The notes under the pieces: generated by a model
Database searches by the model: none
The model's input: only the letters and a program-made list of their open reading frames with translations
Told to the model about the DNA's origin: nothing
NCBI RefSeq assembly: GCF_001953175.1
Contig: NZ_CP018258.1
Span: 772,210 to 836,209 of the forward strand
Length of the DNA: 64,000 nt
Reading direction: 5' to 3'
DNA from: Dehalogenimonas formicexedens
Lineage (GTDB): Bacteria; Chloroflexota; Dehalococcoidia; Dehalococcoidales; Dehalococcoidaceae
In this document: positions 1 to 6,920 of the stretch, one piece after another
Position numbering within the stretch: the stretch's first letter is position 1
Layout of the letters: each line of letters opens with the position of its first letter
Position numbers and translations under genes: made by a program

Positions 1-553
1 CGGCGCCCGGAAGACACAAGGCTTTAAGATCTTCGTAGATGGCACGGGTCGCCGCGAAAAAAGTTCTGAGTTCCGGTTGCGGAATGTTCGGCCCCATCGT
101 CATCAACCCGGAAAGACGGAGGTTGGGAAGTCCTGAGATAAGCCGGGCTAAGGCGATAACATTTTCAGGTAAGACTCCATTCTTCTGAGGTTCCCTGCCG
201 ATATTTACCTCGATCAACAACGGTATTACCTTGTTAAAGCCGCCCGCGTGCCTGTTGATAGACTCCGCCAAAGCGGCAGAATCAACCGTCTGTATCAGAT
301 CAAAAAGCTCAACGGCTTTTTTCACCTTGTTCAACTGCAGGTGACCGATAAAATGCCACTCGCCCCGGGATGGCAGGAGAGATCTCGCGGCTTCAGTTTC
401 CTGGATGTAATTCCCGCCCAGGATGGTGATTCCGGCATCTGCAGCGGCGGCAATCTCCCCGACCGTGCGGCCTTTAACGGCGGCGAGGATCGAAACACCA
501 GATGGGATTTCAGTCCTCAGGCGGAGCACATTGTCCCGAATTTGTTGGTACAT
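1..553 (-). CDS. yggS: YggS/PROSC-family PLP homeostasis protein, 3' end cut by window edge
   Basis: The minus strand reads an open frame from ATG at 553 to the window edge (about 184 residues, C-terminus missing). It starts MYQQIRDNVLRLR and carries the PLP-lysine segment AAVKGRT near residue 30, the GHLQLNKVKKAVELFD segment, and LIEVNIGREPQKNG. These are hallmarks of the YggS/PLPBP family, a single-domain alanine-racemase-like barrel that binds pyridoxal phosphate and buffers free PLP in the cytoplasm; it has no known enzymatic turnover. It begins one base after the stop of the zinc-ribbon gene just upstream on the same strand, so the two are probably one transcript. Identification is from motifs only. 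Confidence 0.9.
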   Translation of the reverse strand, partial: MYQQIRDNVLRLRTEIPSGVSILAAVKGRTVGEIAAAADAGITILGGNYIQETEAARSLLPSRGEWHFIGHLQLNKVKKAVELFDLIQTVDSAALAESINRHAGGFNKVIPLLIEVNIGREPQKNGVLPENVIALARLISGLPNLRLSGLMTMGPNIPQPELRTFFAATRAIYEDLKALCLPGA

Positions 554-554
554 C

Positions 555-929
555 TTATGAGGTTTTTGCGCCGCAGTAAGGGCAGAATTTCATGCCGTGA
601 TCTATCGGGGAGGCGCAGGTTGAGCAGTGGAGGGGAGGCAGCATGGTCTGAGCCGCAATTTCACCCAGCGTCGTTTTCAACTGTTCCTCGGTCATAAGCC
701 GTTCGGCGACCTGTGGCTTGAGTCCGTCGGCTATCTCATACCGTTCGTTGCAGTTGAGGCAGGTCATGTACTGCTTGACCTTGTACTGGACGGTAGGCAC
801 AAAATACAGGGTGAGTTTTTCCCGGACCTGGTGCACGAAGAAGATGCGGTCCGTTTTGCATTTCTGACACCTGGTGACAATATAACCCAGCGGATCGCCA
901 TAACCTTTATTGCCAAATATGAATACCAT
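555..929 (-). CDS. zinc-ribbon protein with two Cys pairs sets
   Basis: The product is 124 residues from ATG 929. I prefer this start to the longer frame because MVFIFGNKGYG matches the usual start of small zinc-ribbon proteins of the zinc_ribbon_15 type. An N-terminal ribbon (CQKC at about residues 20-23 and CLNC at about 56-59) flanks a hydrophobic beta segment (LTLYFVPTVQYKV). A second C-terminal ribbon is CSTC...CPYCG. The function is unknown; these proteins are thought to be small metal-binding scaffolds. It directly precedes yggS on the same strand. The longer reading frame would run into the tRNA-Leu locus, another reason to choose the inner start. Confidence 0.75.
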   Translation of the reverse strand: MVFIFGNKGYGDPLGYIVTRCQKCKTDRIFFVHQVREKLTLYFVPTVQYKVKQYMTCLNCNERYEIADGLKPQVAERLMTEEQLKTTLGEIAAQTMLPPLHCSTCASPIDHGMKFCPYCGAKTS

Positions 930-1013
930 GACAAATGAATATAATCTTATCGGATCGCATGTTGTCAATATCAGGTGCGGCAGTGATGTTGCTGTGTTAG
1001 AATATCTAGCCTT

Positions 1014-1098
1014 GGGGGAGTGCCGGAATTGGCAGACGGGCATGACTTAGGATCATGTGCCGCAAGGCGTCGGGGTTCGAGTCCCCGCTTCCCCACCA
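1014..1098 (+). tRNA. tRNA-Leu (anticodon TAG)
   Basis: An 85-nt cloverleaf has acceptor stem GGGGGAG / CTTCCCC, discriminator A and encoded CCA. The anticodon loop CTTAGGA gives anticodon TAG. A long variable arm (tgccgcaaggcgtc) is typical of class II tRNA-Leu, and the T arm is GGGTTCGAGTCCC. It reads CUA and CUG leucine codons. Confidence 0.95.
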
Positions 1099-1165
1099 TT
1101 TGCCATAGATATATGAGTTTCTTATTGCTTTCCAGTATTCCTCTTCCTCGCAGGTGCCTGCGATC

Positions 1166-1921
1166 ATGACTGTTTCCAAGATCGGCGCTTATCGCGAAGA
1201 ATTGAAAAAATTGCGGCACTGGGAGCCGTATCTCCTGGCTCATTCGGGGTTACCCGGGCCGCGCGGTAACCTTGAACTAGCCCGCGCTGTTTTTGAAGAA
1301 GGGGATGAAGCCCTTTTCGATGGTTTTCTTTCATTCACTCCGGATAAAGCGCCCGCCAATTCGCCCGGAGAATTTCTGCATTTCTGCGGAGTTTATGGAT
1401 TGGGGAAATATCTTTCGAAGACTAACGATTCCATCTGGGAGCAACTGAAAACTTTTGCCAGTGATCCATGGTGGAGGACCCGGGAAGCTGTGGCTATGGC
1501 GCTCCAGAGTTATGGAGACAGAGACATTGATGATCTTACTGCCAAGGTGGAGGTTTGGGCCGGGGGGAATCGTTACCAACAACGGGCGGCGGCTGCTACT
1601 CTTTGCGAGCCGAGGTTACTTCAACGACCTGATGTCGCCGGGAAAGTAATCGACATCCTGGACACGATAACCGGCACGATGGTTACCGCCACCGACCGCC
1701 GAGAGGAGAGCTTCAAGGTCCTGAGGCAAGCACTTGGATACTGCTGGAGTGTCGCGGTGGCTGCTGTGCCCCTGCGAGGCAAGAGCGCGATGGAAAAATG
1801 GCTTGTAAAGCTTGAACCGGACATTCGACGTATAATGAAAGACAATTTGTCGAAGAATCGTTTGATCAAAATGGACGCTTGTTGGGTTGAGCGATGGCGC
1901 CGGGAGTTGAGCAAGGAATGA
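1166..1921 (+). CDS. HEAT-like alpha-helical protein, function unknown
   Basis: The protein has about 251 residues from ATG 1166, with CAGGTG nine bases upstream; a GTG at 1154 is the alternative start. It is all-helical in appearance, with repeated segments such as DPWWRTREAVAMALQSYG and GGNRYQQRAAAATLCEP, which look like HEAT-type repeats of the DNA-alkylation-repair / PBS-lyase kind. I do not recognise a catalytic motif. Its stop codon overlaps the preferred ATG of the next gene (ATGA at 1918-1921), so it is translationally linked to the QueG-like Fe-S protein and the Crp/Fnr regulator that follow. The function could be protein-protein scaffolding. Confidence 0.7.
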   Translation: MTVSKIGAYREELKKLRHWEPYLLAHSGLPGPRGNLELARAVFEEGDEALFDGFLSFTPDKAPANSPGEFLHFCGVYGLGKYLSKTNDSIWEQLKTFASDPWWRTREAVAMALQSYGDRDIDDLTAKVEVWAGGNRYQQRAAAATLCEPRLLQRPDVAGKVIDILDTITGTMVTATDRREESFKVLRQALGYCWSVAVAAVPLRGKSAMEKWLVKLEPDIRRIMKDNLSKNRLIKMDACWVERWRRELSKE

Positions 1922-2838
1922 CACCATCAACCGAAGTTATAAATAACCTGGCCGAAGCAGGGTACCGCGCTTGTATCGCTCCGATAGAGCGGTTGGCTGA
2001 CCTGGAAGCCGAATATAAAATGATTACAGCTCGGGATGTCTGGCGCCGGTCGCCGCACCTTTCGCAGCACCGCTTCGACTTCGCTCCTCCGATTGATTTC
2101 CCCGCCCGGTCGATAATCGTCATAGCCGCTCCGGTGACCCCGGTTAGATTGGGATTTATCTATCGTGGGATTCACCATTCGTTCGAAGCCCCTCCACTTT
2201 CCGGGGATTACGACCGGGTTGTCGCGCGGATCATCAAAATCATAACAGACGCTATCGGCACTCACGGTTATCGTCTTGCTGATTCAAACCTGCCGACGAA
2301 GGTCCTGGCGAGCCATACCGGTTTACTCCAAAATGGTATCAACAACATGGGGTATATCGAGGGGATGGGCAGCTTTTTCAGGTTGACGTCCTTTTTTTCC
2401 GATTTGCCGGCTGTCGACGATACCTGGGGTGAACAGCACCGGGTCGCGCCTTCGTGCCGTGAATGCGGGCTCTGCATTGAAGCTTGCCCGACACAATGTA
2501 TCAGCCAGGAAGTTTACGACGTCAGCCGCTGCCTTTCCCTATTATCCAAAGAACCATCGGATTTCCCGGATTGGGTTAAAAAAAGGTGGCATAATTCTCT
2601 CATCGGCTGCCGGGTGTGCCAGCAGGTGTGTCCGATGAACCATGACGTCATCAATAGCGCAGCCAATGTCGCCGAGTTTTCCGAAGCGGAAACACTTGCC
2701 ATCTTATCCGGGGTTGATTTAGATAAATTGAACCAATCCACCCGTGATAAACTGCGTTATTTTCATTTGGCCCCGTTCTATTCCATATTGCCGCGAAACC
2801 TCAGGCTGTTGCTGGAAAAATCGGGTGAGCCGGCCTGA
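1918..2838 (+). CDS. QueG-like double-4Fe-4S protein
   Basis: The product is about 306 residues from the ATG that overlaps the upstream stop; an in-frame ATG at 1894 would add eight residues. The C-terminal half has two four-cysteine clusters, CRECGLCIEACP and CRVCQQVCP, the second following a long insert. This is the arrangement of epoxyqueuosine reductase QueG and related cobalamin/Fe-S proteins. The N-terminal part (ARSIIVIAAPVTPVRLGF) resembles the QueG cobalamin-binding fold region, but the overall match is looser than for a housekeeping QueG. Known relatives reduce epoxyqueuosine in tRNA; a redox role under the neighbouring Crp/Fnr regulator is equally possible. Its TGA overlaps the next ATG (TGATG). 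Confidence 0.7.
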   Translation: MTPSTEVINNLAEAGYRACIAPIERLADLEAEYKMITARDVWRRSPHLSQHRFDFAPPIDFPARSIIVIAAPVTPVRLGFIYRGIHHSFEAPPLSGDYDRVVARIIKIITDAIGTHGYRLADSNLPTKVLASHTGLLQNGINNMGYIEGMGSFFRLTSFFSDLPAVDDTWGEQHRVAPSCRECGLCIEACPTQCISQEVYDVSRCLSLLSKEPSDFPDWVKKRWHNSLIGCRVCQQVCPMNHDVINSAANVAEFSEAETLAILSGVDLDKLNQSTRDKLRYFHLAPFYSILPRNLRLLLEKSGEPA

Positions 2839-3506
2839 TGGACTATCAAACGGCATCGTCTGCCCTCAAGAGCAGTTTTCTTTTCTCATCTATTTCGGAT
2901 CAAGATCTGGCGGATTTATTGGCGCGCGCTGAGGAAAAACAATTCGTCCAGGGGGAATATTTTTTCTGGGAGGGCGGCGCGCCGGACAACTTCTTTTTAC
3001 TCATTTCCGGCAGGGTGAAGGTGATCAAGCACGGGTCCCAGGGCCGGGAAACCGCAGTCGCCTTTTTTAGTCCGGGAGAAATCTTCGGCGAGGTAGCCGT
3101 TCTCGAAGATAAGCCGTATCCCGCATCAGCCGTCGCTCTCGAAACCTCGGCCGCTCTATCCATAAACCGTCAGGCATTTCGGGATTTTGTCCGGAGACAC
3201 CCGGAGGTGACACTGGCAATGATCGGCATCCTTTCCGGGCGTTTACGGGAAGCCCAGAGCCGCCTTCACGACCTGGCGGGGGAACGCGTTGAACAGAGGC
3301 TGTCGAGGACGCTTTATCGCCTGTATTCGAAACTCGGTCCGGAACTCCCGTTTACCCGGCAGGACCTGGCTGATATGTCCGGGACAACACTGGAAACGAC
3401 AGTCCGCTACTTAAGCCGGCTTAAACAAGAGGGGATAATCACATCTAAACGGGGACTGGTCGTGATCGGGGACGGACCCAAGCTTGCGGTGTTAGCTGAA
3501 GGTTGA
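2838..3506 (+). CDS. Crp/Fnr-family transcription regulator without cysteine
   Basis: The protein has 222 residues. Residues about 15-115 form a cyclic-nucleotide-binding-type beta barrel (FVQGEYFFWEGGAPDNFFLLISGRV, PGEIFGEVAVLE), followed by a long dimer helix and a C-terminal winged helix (FTRQDLADMSGTTLETTVRYLSRLKQEGII). It contains no cysteine at all, so it cannot carry the Fe-S cluster of true FNR; it belongs with the Dnr/FixK/CRP-like subgroups and must sense through a ligand or haem. In the recognition helix the Glu and the Arg four residues on are kept (ETTVR), but the residue that is Ser in FNR is Val. It is co-transcribed with the two genes before it and lies directly upstream of an FNR-like box. 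Confidence 0.92.
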   Translation: MDYQTASSALKSSFLFSSISDQDLADLLARAEEKQFVQGEYFFWEGGAPDNFFLLISGRVKVIKHGSQGRETAVAFFSPGEIFGEVAVLEDKPYPASAVALETSAALSINRQAFRDFVRRHPEVTLAMIGILSGRLREAQSRLHDLAGERVEQRLSRTLYRLYSKLGPELPFTRQDLADMSGTTLETTVRYLSRLKQEGIITSKRGLVVIGDGPKLAVLAEG

Positions 3507-3529
3507 GCTTCAGCTAAGCTCATCACACA

Positions 3530-3571
3530 TTGATATAGATCATATTCCACGCAAACGGGCACTGGTATAAT
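3530..3571 (+). promoter_or_regulatory. class II FNR/CRP-type promoter
   Basis: TTGATATAGATCAT (3530-3543) matches the FNR consensus TTGAT-N4-ATCAA except for the last base. A perfect TATAAT -10 lies at 3566-3571, giving a predicted start near 3578. The centre of the box (3536.5) is then at about -41.5, the textbook class II activator position, and there is no good -35 hexamer in between. The box drives the zinc-ribbon and ferredoxin genes and sits just behind a Crp/Fnr gene. Confidence 0.7.
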
Positions 3572-3596
3572 CATCCTAAAAGTTGAGGATACCACT

Positions 3597-3824
3597 TTGA
3601 ACGCCAGGTGCCCGGGTCAAAGTTCTCGAAAACTCACGTCGGAGATTCTGCTCTGTGCACGGTGCGGATCTGAGCTGGAAATCTTCTCCGATGAGGTTCG
3701 GGTCAAATGCAATAGATGCGGTTTTTTCACCAACCGGCGTAAGGTGCCGTCGTGTGCCGATTGGTGTTCTGCGGCAAGACAGTGCGTGGGTGAAGAAGAA
3801 TGGCAAAAAATCCAGGGTCAATAA
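3597..3824 (+). CDS. small zinc-ribbon / Cys-rich protein
   Basis: The product is 75 residues from TTG 3597, with GAGGA eight bases upstream, and a predicted transcript start only about 19 bases before the codon. CARCG (residues about 20-24) and CNRCG (about 38-42) form a zinc ribbon. A C-terminal CADWCSAARQC motif adds three more cysteines. It is the first gene behind the FNR-box promoter and is followed 16 bases later by a ferredoxin gene, so it is probably part of a small redox-responsive operon. I cannot assign a biochemical function. Confidence 0.7.
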   Translation: MNARCPGQSSRKLTSEILLCARCGSELEIFSDEVRVKCNRCGFFTNRRKVPSCADWCSAARQCVGEEEWQKIQGQ

Positions 3825-3840
3825 GGGGAGGTTACGTTAG

Positions 3841-4557
3841 ATGCCGGTCCGAAAGATAGTTAAAATCGACGAAGAGAAATGCAACGGTTGTGGCGAATGC
3901 GTCCCGTCCTGCGTCGAAGGGGCCATCCATATTATAGACGGTAAAGCCAGATTAGTTTCCGAAACCTACTGCGACGGCCTTGGAGCCTGCCTGGGCGAAT
4001 GCCCGATGGATGCCATTTCCATTGAGGAGAGAGAAGCTCCTGAGTTTGATGAGGCGGCGGCTGTCGAACACTCTGCCCGAAAAACAATGAAGCAAGCGGT
4101 GCATTCTTGCCCTTCAACCCGTATGATGTCGTTCGATCGACCGTTGGGGGCTCCCGAAAAAAGACCGGCAGAAACCCCCGATCGGTCGATGTTATCAAAT
4201 TGGCCCGTCCAATTGACCCTGGTGCCTCCTCACGCCCCTTTTTTGAAGGGCGCTGATATTTTGCTGACGGCAGACTGCGTTCCTTTTGCTTATCCCAACT
4301 TCCACCGGGATTTCCTCCAGGGCAAGAGCCTGCTGATTGCCTGCCCCAAGCTTGACGACTGCGAGGCATATCTCGATAAACTGATCCAGATATTCCGGAA
4401 TGCCCAGCCTCGAAGCGTCACCGTCTTACGCATGGAGGTTCCCTGCTGTGGCGGTTTAACACAGCTGGTGCGACAGGCATCTCTTGAGTCCGGGGTCAGT
4501 GTACCTATCCAGGAGACGACCATTGGCATCCGCGGGCAGGTTCTGGATTTAGCCTGA
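3841..4557 (+). CDS. 4Fe-4S dicluster ferredoxin-domain protein
   Basis: The protein has 238 residues and a strong GGGGAGG ribosome site. The N-terminal 60 residues are a two-cluster ferredoxin domain: CNGCGECVPSC followed by CDGLGACLGECP, the second with a widened spacing. The C-terminal 110 residues (LLIACPKLDDCEAYLDKLI, MEVPCCGGLTQLV) carry more cysteines and resemble the domain found in ferredoxin-like proteins of anaerobes whose partner is not known. It presumably passes electrons to a cytoplasmic partner. It is in the same transcript as the zinc-ribbon gene behind the FNR-type promoter, so expression is probably set by the upstream Crp/Fnr regulator (inference). Confidence 0.85.
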   Translation: MPVRKIVKIDEEKCNGCGECVPSCVEGAIHIIDGKARLVSETYCDGLGACLGECPMDAISIEEREAPEFDEAAAVEHSARKTMKQAVHSCPSTRMMSFDRPLGAPEKRPAETPDRSMLSNWPVQLTLVPPHAPFLKGADILLTADCVPFAYPNFHRDFLQGKSLLIACPKLDDCEAYLDKLIQIFRNAQPRSVTVLRMEVPCCGGLTQLVRQASLESGVSVPIQETTIGIRGQVLDLA

Positions 4558-4689
4558 TACAGACGATTGTTGATCATCACCGGTGGTAATTATGTATCGA
4601 TTGCCTCCGGTATGTATATTTGAACATTTCAACGTAATTATGATATAGTTTTCGATGGTCTTTATTTTTACCCTGGAGGTAGCTGGCAC

Positions 4690-5256
4690 ATAGTTAAAGA
4701 ACTCCGAGTCAACGAGAAAATCCTGGGCCGCGAAGTTCGGGTGCTCGGTGAGAACGCCGAACAACTGGGTGTTATGACCGTAGCGGCTGCCAAGGAACTA
4801 GCCCGTCGCAACAGCCTCGACCTGGTTGAAGTAGCCCCGACATCAATACCTCCTGTTTGCCGTCTCATGGACTACGGCAAATATCGCTACGAACAAACCA
4901 AGAAAGAGCGAGAAGCTAAAAAAGGTCAGAAGATGTCGCTTCTCAAAGAGGTTCGCCTTCGCCCCAAAATCGGCGAGCATGATTACGAGGCTAAGGTCCG
5001 CAGCATCCAGAAACAACTGGAAGCCGGGGACAAGGTAAAAGTGACCATCATGTTCCGTGGCCGGGAAATTACTCATTCGGATCTGGGTATTAAGATATTG
5101 AGGCGAATCGCCGAAGAGTTGGCGGATGTTTCGATTGTTGAAGGTCAGCCTACGCTTCTGGGTTCGAGAATTCATTTGATGCTGGTGCCTAAGCCTGGCG
5201 CCAAAGTGAAAACAAAGGAAGGTCAACCTGAAAATGCCCAAGCTAAAAACCCATAA
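4690..5256 (+). CDS. infC: translation initiation factor IF-3, non-canonical ATA start
   Basis: The protein has 188 residues if translation starts at ATA 4690; GGAGGT lies nine bases upstream at 4675-4680. The frame upstream of 4741 (IVKELRVNEKILGREVRVLGENAEQLGVM) is the conserved IF-3 N-terminus, and it contains no ATG, GTG or TTG before GTG 4741, which would delete part of the N-domain. AUU and other near-cognate starts are known for infC, where IF-3 represses its own synthesis by rejecting them; AUA here fits the same logic. The order infC-rpmI-rplT is the classical operon. The gene overlaps rpmI by 23 bases. IF-3 binds the 30S subunit and proofreads start codon and initiator tRNA. Confidence 0.93.
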   Translation: MVKELRVNEKILGREVRVLGENAEQLGVMTVAAAKELARRNSLDLVEVAPTSIPPVCRLMDYGKYRYEQTKKEREAKKGQKMSLLKEVRLRPKIGEHDYEAKVRSIQKQLEAGDKVKVTIMFRGREITHSDLGIKILRRIAEELADVSIVEGQPTLLGSRIHLMLVPKPGAKVKTKEGQPENAQAKNP

Positions 5257-5437
5257 AGGTGCACAGAACCGCTTCAAGCTTACCGGTAACGGTAAGATGA
5301 TGCGCATGAAAGGCCTGAAGAGCCACTTGCGGCGCAACAAGTCGAAAAGAGCACGGAGACAGTTCGATGAGATGATCCCGGTAGCTAAGGCTGACGTCCA
5401 GCGTCTCAGCCGTCTCATTCCTTACGGTACGCCTTAG
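5234..5437 (+). CDS. rpmI: 50S ribosomal protein bL35
   Basis: This is a 67-residue, highly basic protein beginning MPKLKTHKGAQNRFKLTGNGK with the conserved KGLKSHLRRNKSKRARR core. Length and position between infC and rplT are as in other bacteria. The start lies inside the end of infC (23-bp overlap), suggesting coupled translation. It is a component of the large ribosomal subunit. Confidence 0.97.
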   Translation: MPKLKTHKGAQNRFKLTGNGKMMRMKGLKSHLRRNKSKRARRQFDEMIPVAKADVQRLSRLIPYGTP

Positions 5438-5481
5438 TTCAATTTGTACAACTTATTTAGACTGGATTTAGGAGAAAATAC

Positions 5482-5829
5482 ATGGCACGCATCAAGGGTG
5501 GTGTAGCTACCCATAAGAGACACAAAAATATCTTGGCCTTGACTAAAGGCCATCGCGGCCAGCGCAATCATATTTGGCGCCGCGCTCATGAGAGCATGAC
5601 TCATGCCCTGGCCTATGCCTTTGCCCACCGCAGAGACCGGAAAGGTGATTTCCGGAAGTTGTGGATCGCACGGATTAACGCCGCGGCGCGTCTCAACGGG
5701 ACGACTTACGGTCGGTTGATCGACGGCTTGGCAAAGTCGGGCATTGAACTTGACCGCAAAGTCCTGGCGGATATGGCGGTGTCTCAACCGCAAGCTTTCG
5801 CCGATCTCGTCAAAACAGCAGTTAGTTAA
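5482..5829 (+). CDS. rplT: 50S ribosomal protein bL20
   Basis: The protein has 115 residues and starts [26 protein letters not shown], with the typical [21 protein letters not shown] segment. It binds 23S rRNA and is needed for assembly of the large subunit; in other bacteria it also represses its own operon. A TTAGGAGAAAATAC ribosome site precedes the ATG. A terminator follows 22 bases after the stop, closing the infC-rpmI-rplT operon. Confidence 0.97.
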   Translation: MARIKGGVATHKRHKNILALTKGHRGQRNHIWRRAHESMTHALAYAFAHRRDRKGDFRKLWIARINAAARLNGTTYGRLIDGLAKSGIELDRKVLADMAVSQPQAFADLVKTAVS

Positions 5830-5851
5830 GATACCCGTAAACGCTCGATAG

Positions 5852-5880
5852 CCCCCTGGATTAACTTCCAGGGGGTTTTA
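5852..5880 (+). terminator. Rho-independent terminator of infC-rpmI-rplT
   Basis: A perfect 9-bp stem CCCCCTGGA / TCCAGGGGG (5852-5860, 5867-5875) has a 6-base loop and is followed by TTTTA. Confidence 0.9.
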
Positions 5881-5920
5881 TACTATACAATGAAAACATC
5901 AGTCAGCGAGGTAAAATCAA

Positions 5921-6007
5921 GTGAGCTTAGGTCCTACGGAAATTGTTCTGATCCTGGTAATCATTGTCTTGGTATTTTTCATTTTTAAAGGCCGCAAAAA
6001 GAGTTAG
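5921..6007 (+). CDS. 28-residue TatA-like single-TM mini-protein
   Basis: A GTG start at 5921 has GAGG nine bases upstream and gives a 28-residue peptide: MSLGPTEI, a run of about 14 hydrophobic residues (VLILVIIVLVFFIF), then the basic tail KGRKKS. The N-terminal GPTE-plus-hydrophobic pattern is that of the TatA/TatE N-terminal helix, but the amphipathic helix and tail are absent. It may be a genuine membrane micro-protein, or a remnant of a tatA gene. It follows the rplT terminator and has no partner gene next to it. The reading depends on the GTG start and the ribosome site; no homology was checked. Confidence 0.45.
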   Translation: MSLGPTEIVLILVIIVLVFFIFKGRKKS

Positions 6008-6686
6008 TCATCGGCTTACCCGCCGCTTTATTCATTATTTCTTTCTGTAATCCTTATAAACCTCCGCCGTTCAATCTCCTTGGTTGAAGGTGCGGTATTT
6101 GCCGTAGAAAATGCGCTAAATAAACCGTTTACGGCAATTAACATAATATTTTCAGTCTTGCTAAAACAAACTGCGTACCAGCGGGCCGGGCTTCGGGATC
6201 GTCCTCGCCATACAACCGCCAATTCCAAAAATGCCGGCGTTGCCTCCAATTTCACCGCTTGCTGAGACAACCATTACCTCTTGAGCTAGTAGTGTGCTAA
6301 AAAGGCTTTAGACCTTGGGGCATAAATATATTTTCAAAATGACACCAAATGCGACATGATTCGCTTGACGACCAAAAGAACACCAGGGCTATAATAACAA
6401 GCGATATATACTGGACAGTTGCGCCTTCACCAATGCGGTATACTCCAGGATCGCAATTTCAGCATACAATTGACCGAAAATTCTCACCCGCGCGGAGTAG
6501 GTAACCGGGCATCGTCGGGGGAGGGCGAAGCCCTGGATATAATAGGGATTTGTTTTCCGCGTGTCGTTGTTTTTCCCAATGTTTTGAACGCAAAACCCGA
6601 GTTGTTTCAATGGATATTCACAGTATCTGAAATACAATTGAACACCATGAATAGAAACAGGATAGTGAGGTCAATAGGGGGAAGAG
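6008..6686. other. gene-free stretch
   Basis: I see no convincing coding frame in this stretch; the open frames present lack ribosome sites and have unlikely composition. A weak promoter-like pair, TTGACG (6365-6370) and TATAAT (6390-6395), with a 19-base spacer could start a plus-strand non-coding RNA that would run towards the tRNA-Arg, but no terminator or fold I recognise supports this. Confidence 0.4.
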
Positions 6687-6760
6687 CGTCCCAGGCGGGA
6701 TTCGAACCCACGGCCCGCTGCTTAGAAGGCAGCCGCTCTATCCAGCTGAGCTACTGGGAC
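6687..6760 (-). tRNA. tRNA-Arg (anticodon TCT)
   Basis: A 74-nt cloverleaf on the minus strand has acceptor GTCCCAG / CTGGGAC, D arm GCTCAGCTGGATAGAGC, anticodon loop CTTCTAA (anticodon TCT) and T arm GTGGGTTCGAATCCCGC. CCA is not encoded. It reads AGA arginine codons. Confidence 0.95.
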
Positions 6761-6857
6761 ATGGGCTAATAGTAGCATCGTGATTCGGAAGGGGTCAAGA
6801 ACTCGGCATGGTGGAGAAAGCAGATATTCATCAATCGTAATTTACGAATACTTTACC

Positions 6858-6886
6858 TTGACACGATAGATAGCCGCTGTTAGTAT
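6858..6886 (+). promoter_or_regulatory. sigma-70-type promoter of dxs
   Basis: TTGACA (6858-6863), a 17-base spacer and TAGTAT (6881-6886) predict a transcript start near 6893. An in-frame GTG lies at 6894, so the message could even be leaderless; ATG 6921 gives a 28-base leader without a clear ribosome site. Confidence 0.7.
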
Positions 6887-6920
6887 TAAGTCCGTGCCAA
6901 ACGACCCTGAAAAATCAACC

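Noticed and set aside
6419-6769. Plus-strand 116-codon frame running into the tRNA-Arg
   Set aside because: Its 3' half is the complement of a tRNA gene and it has no ribosome site.
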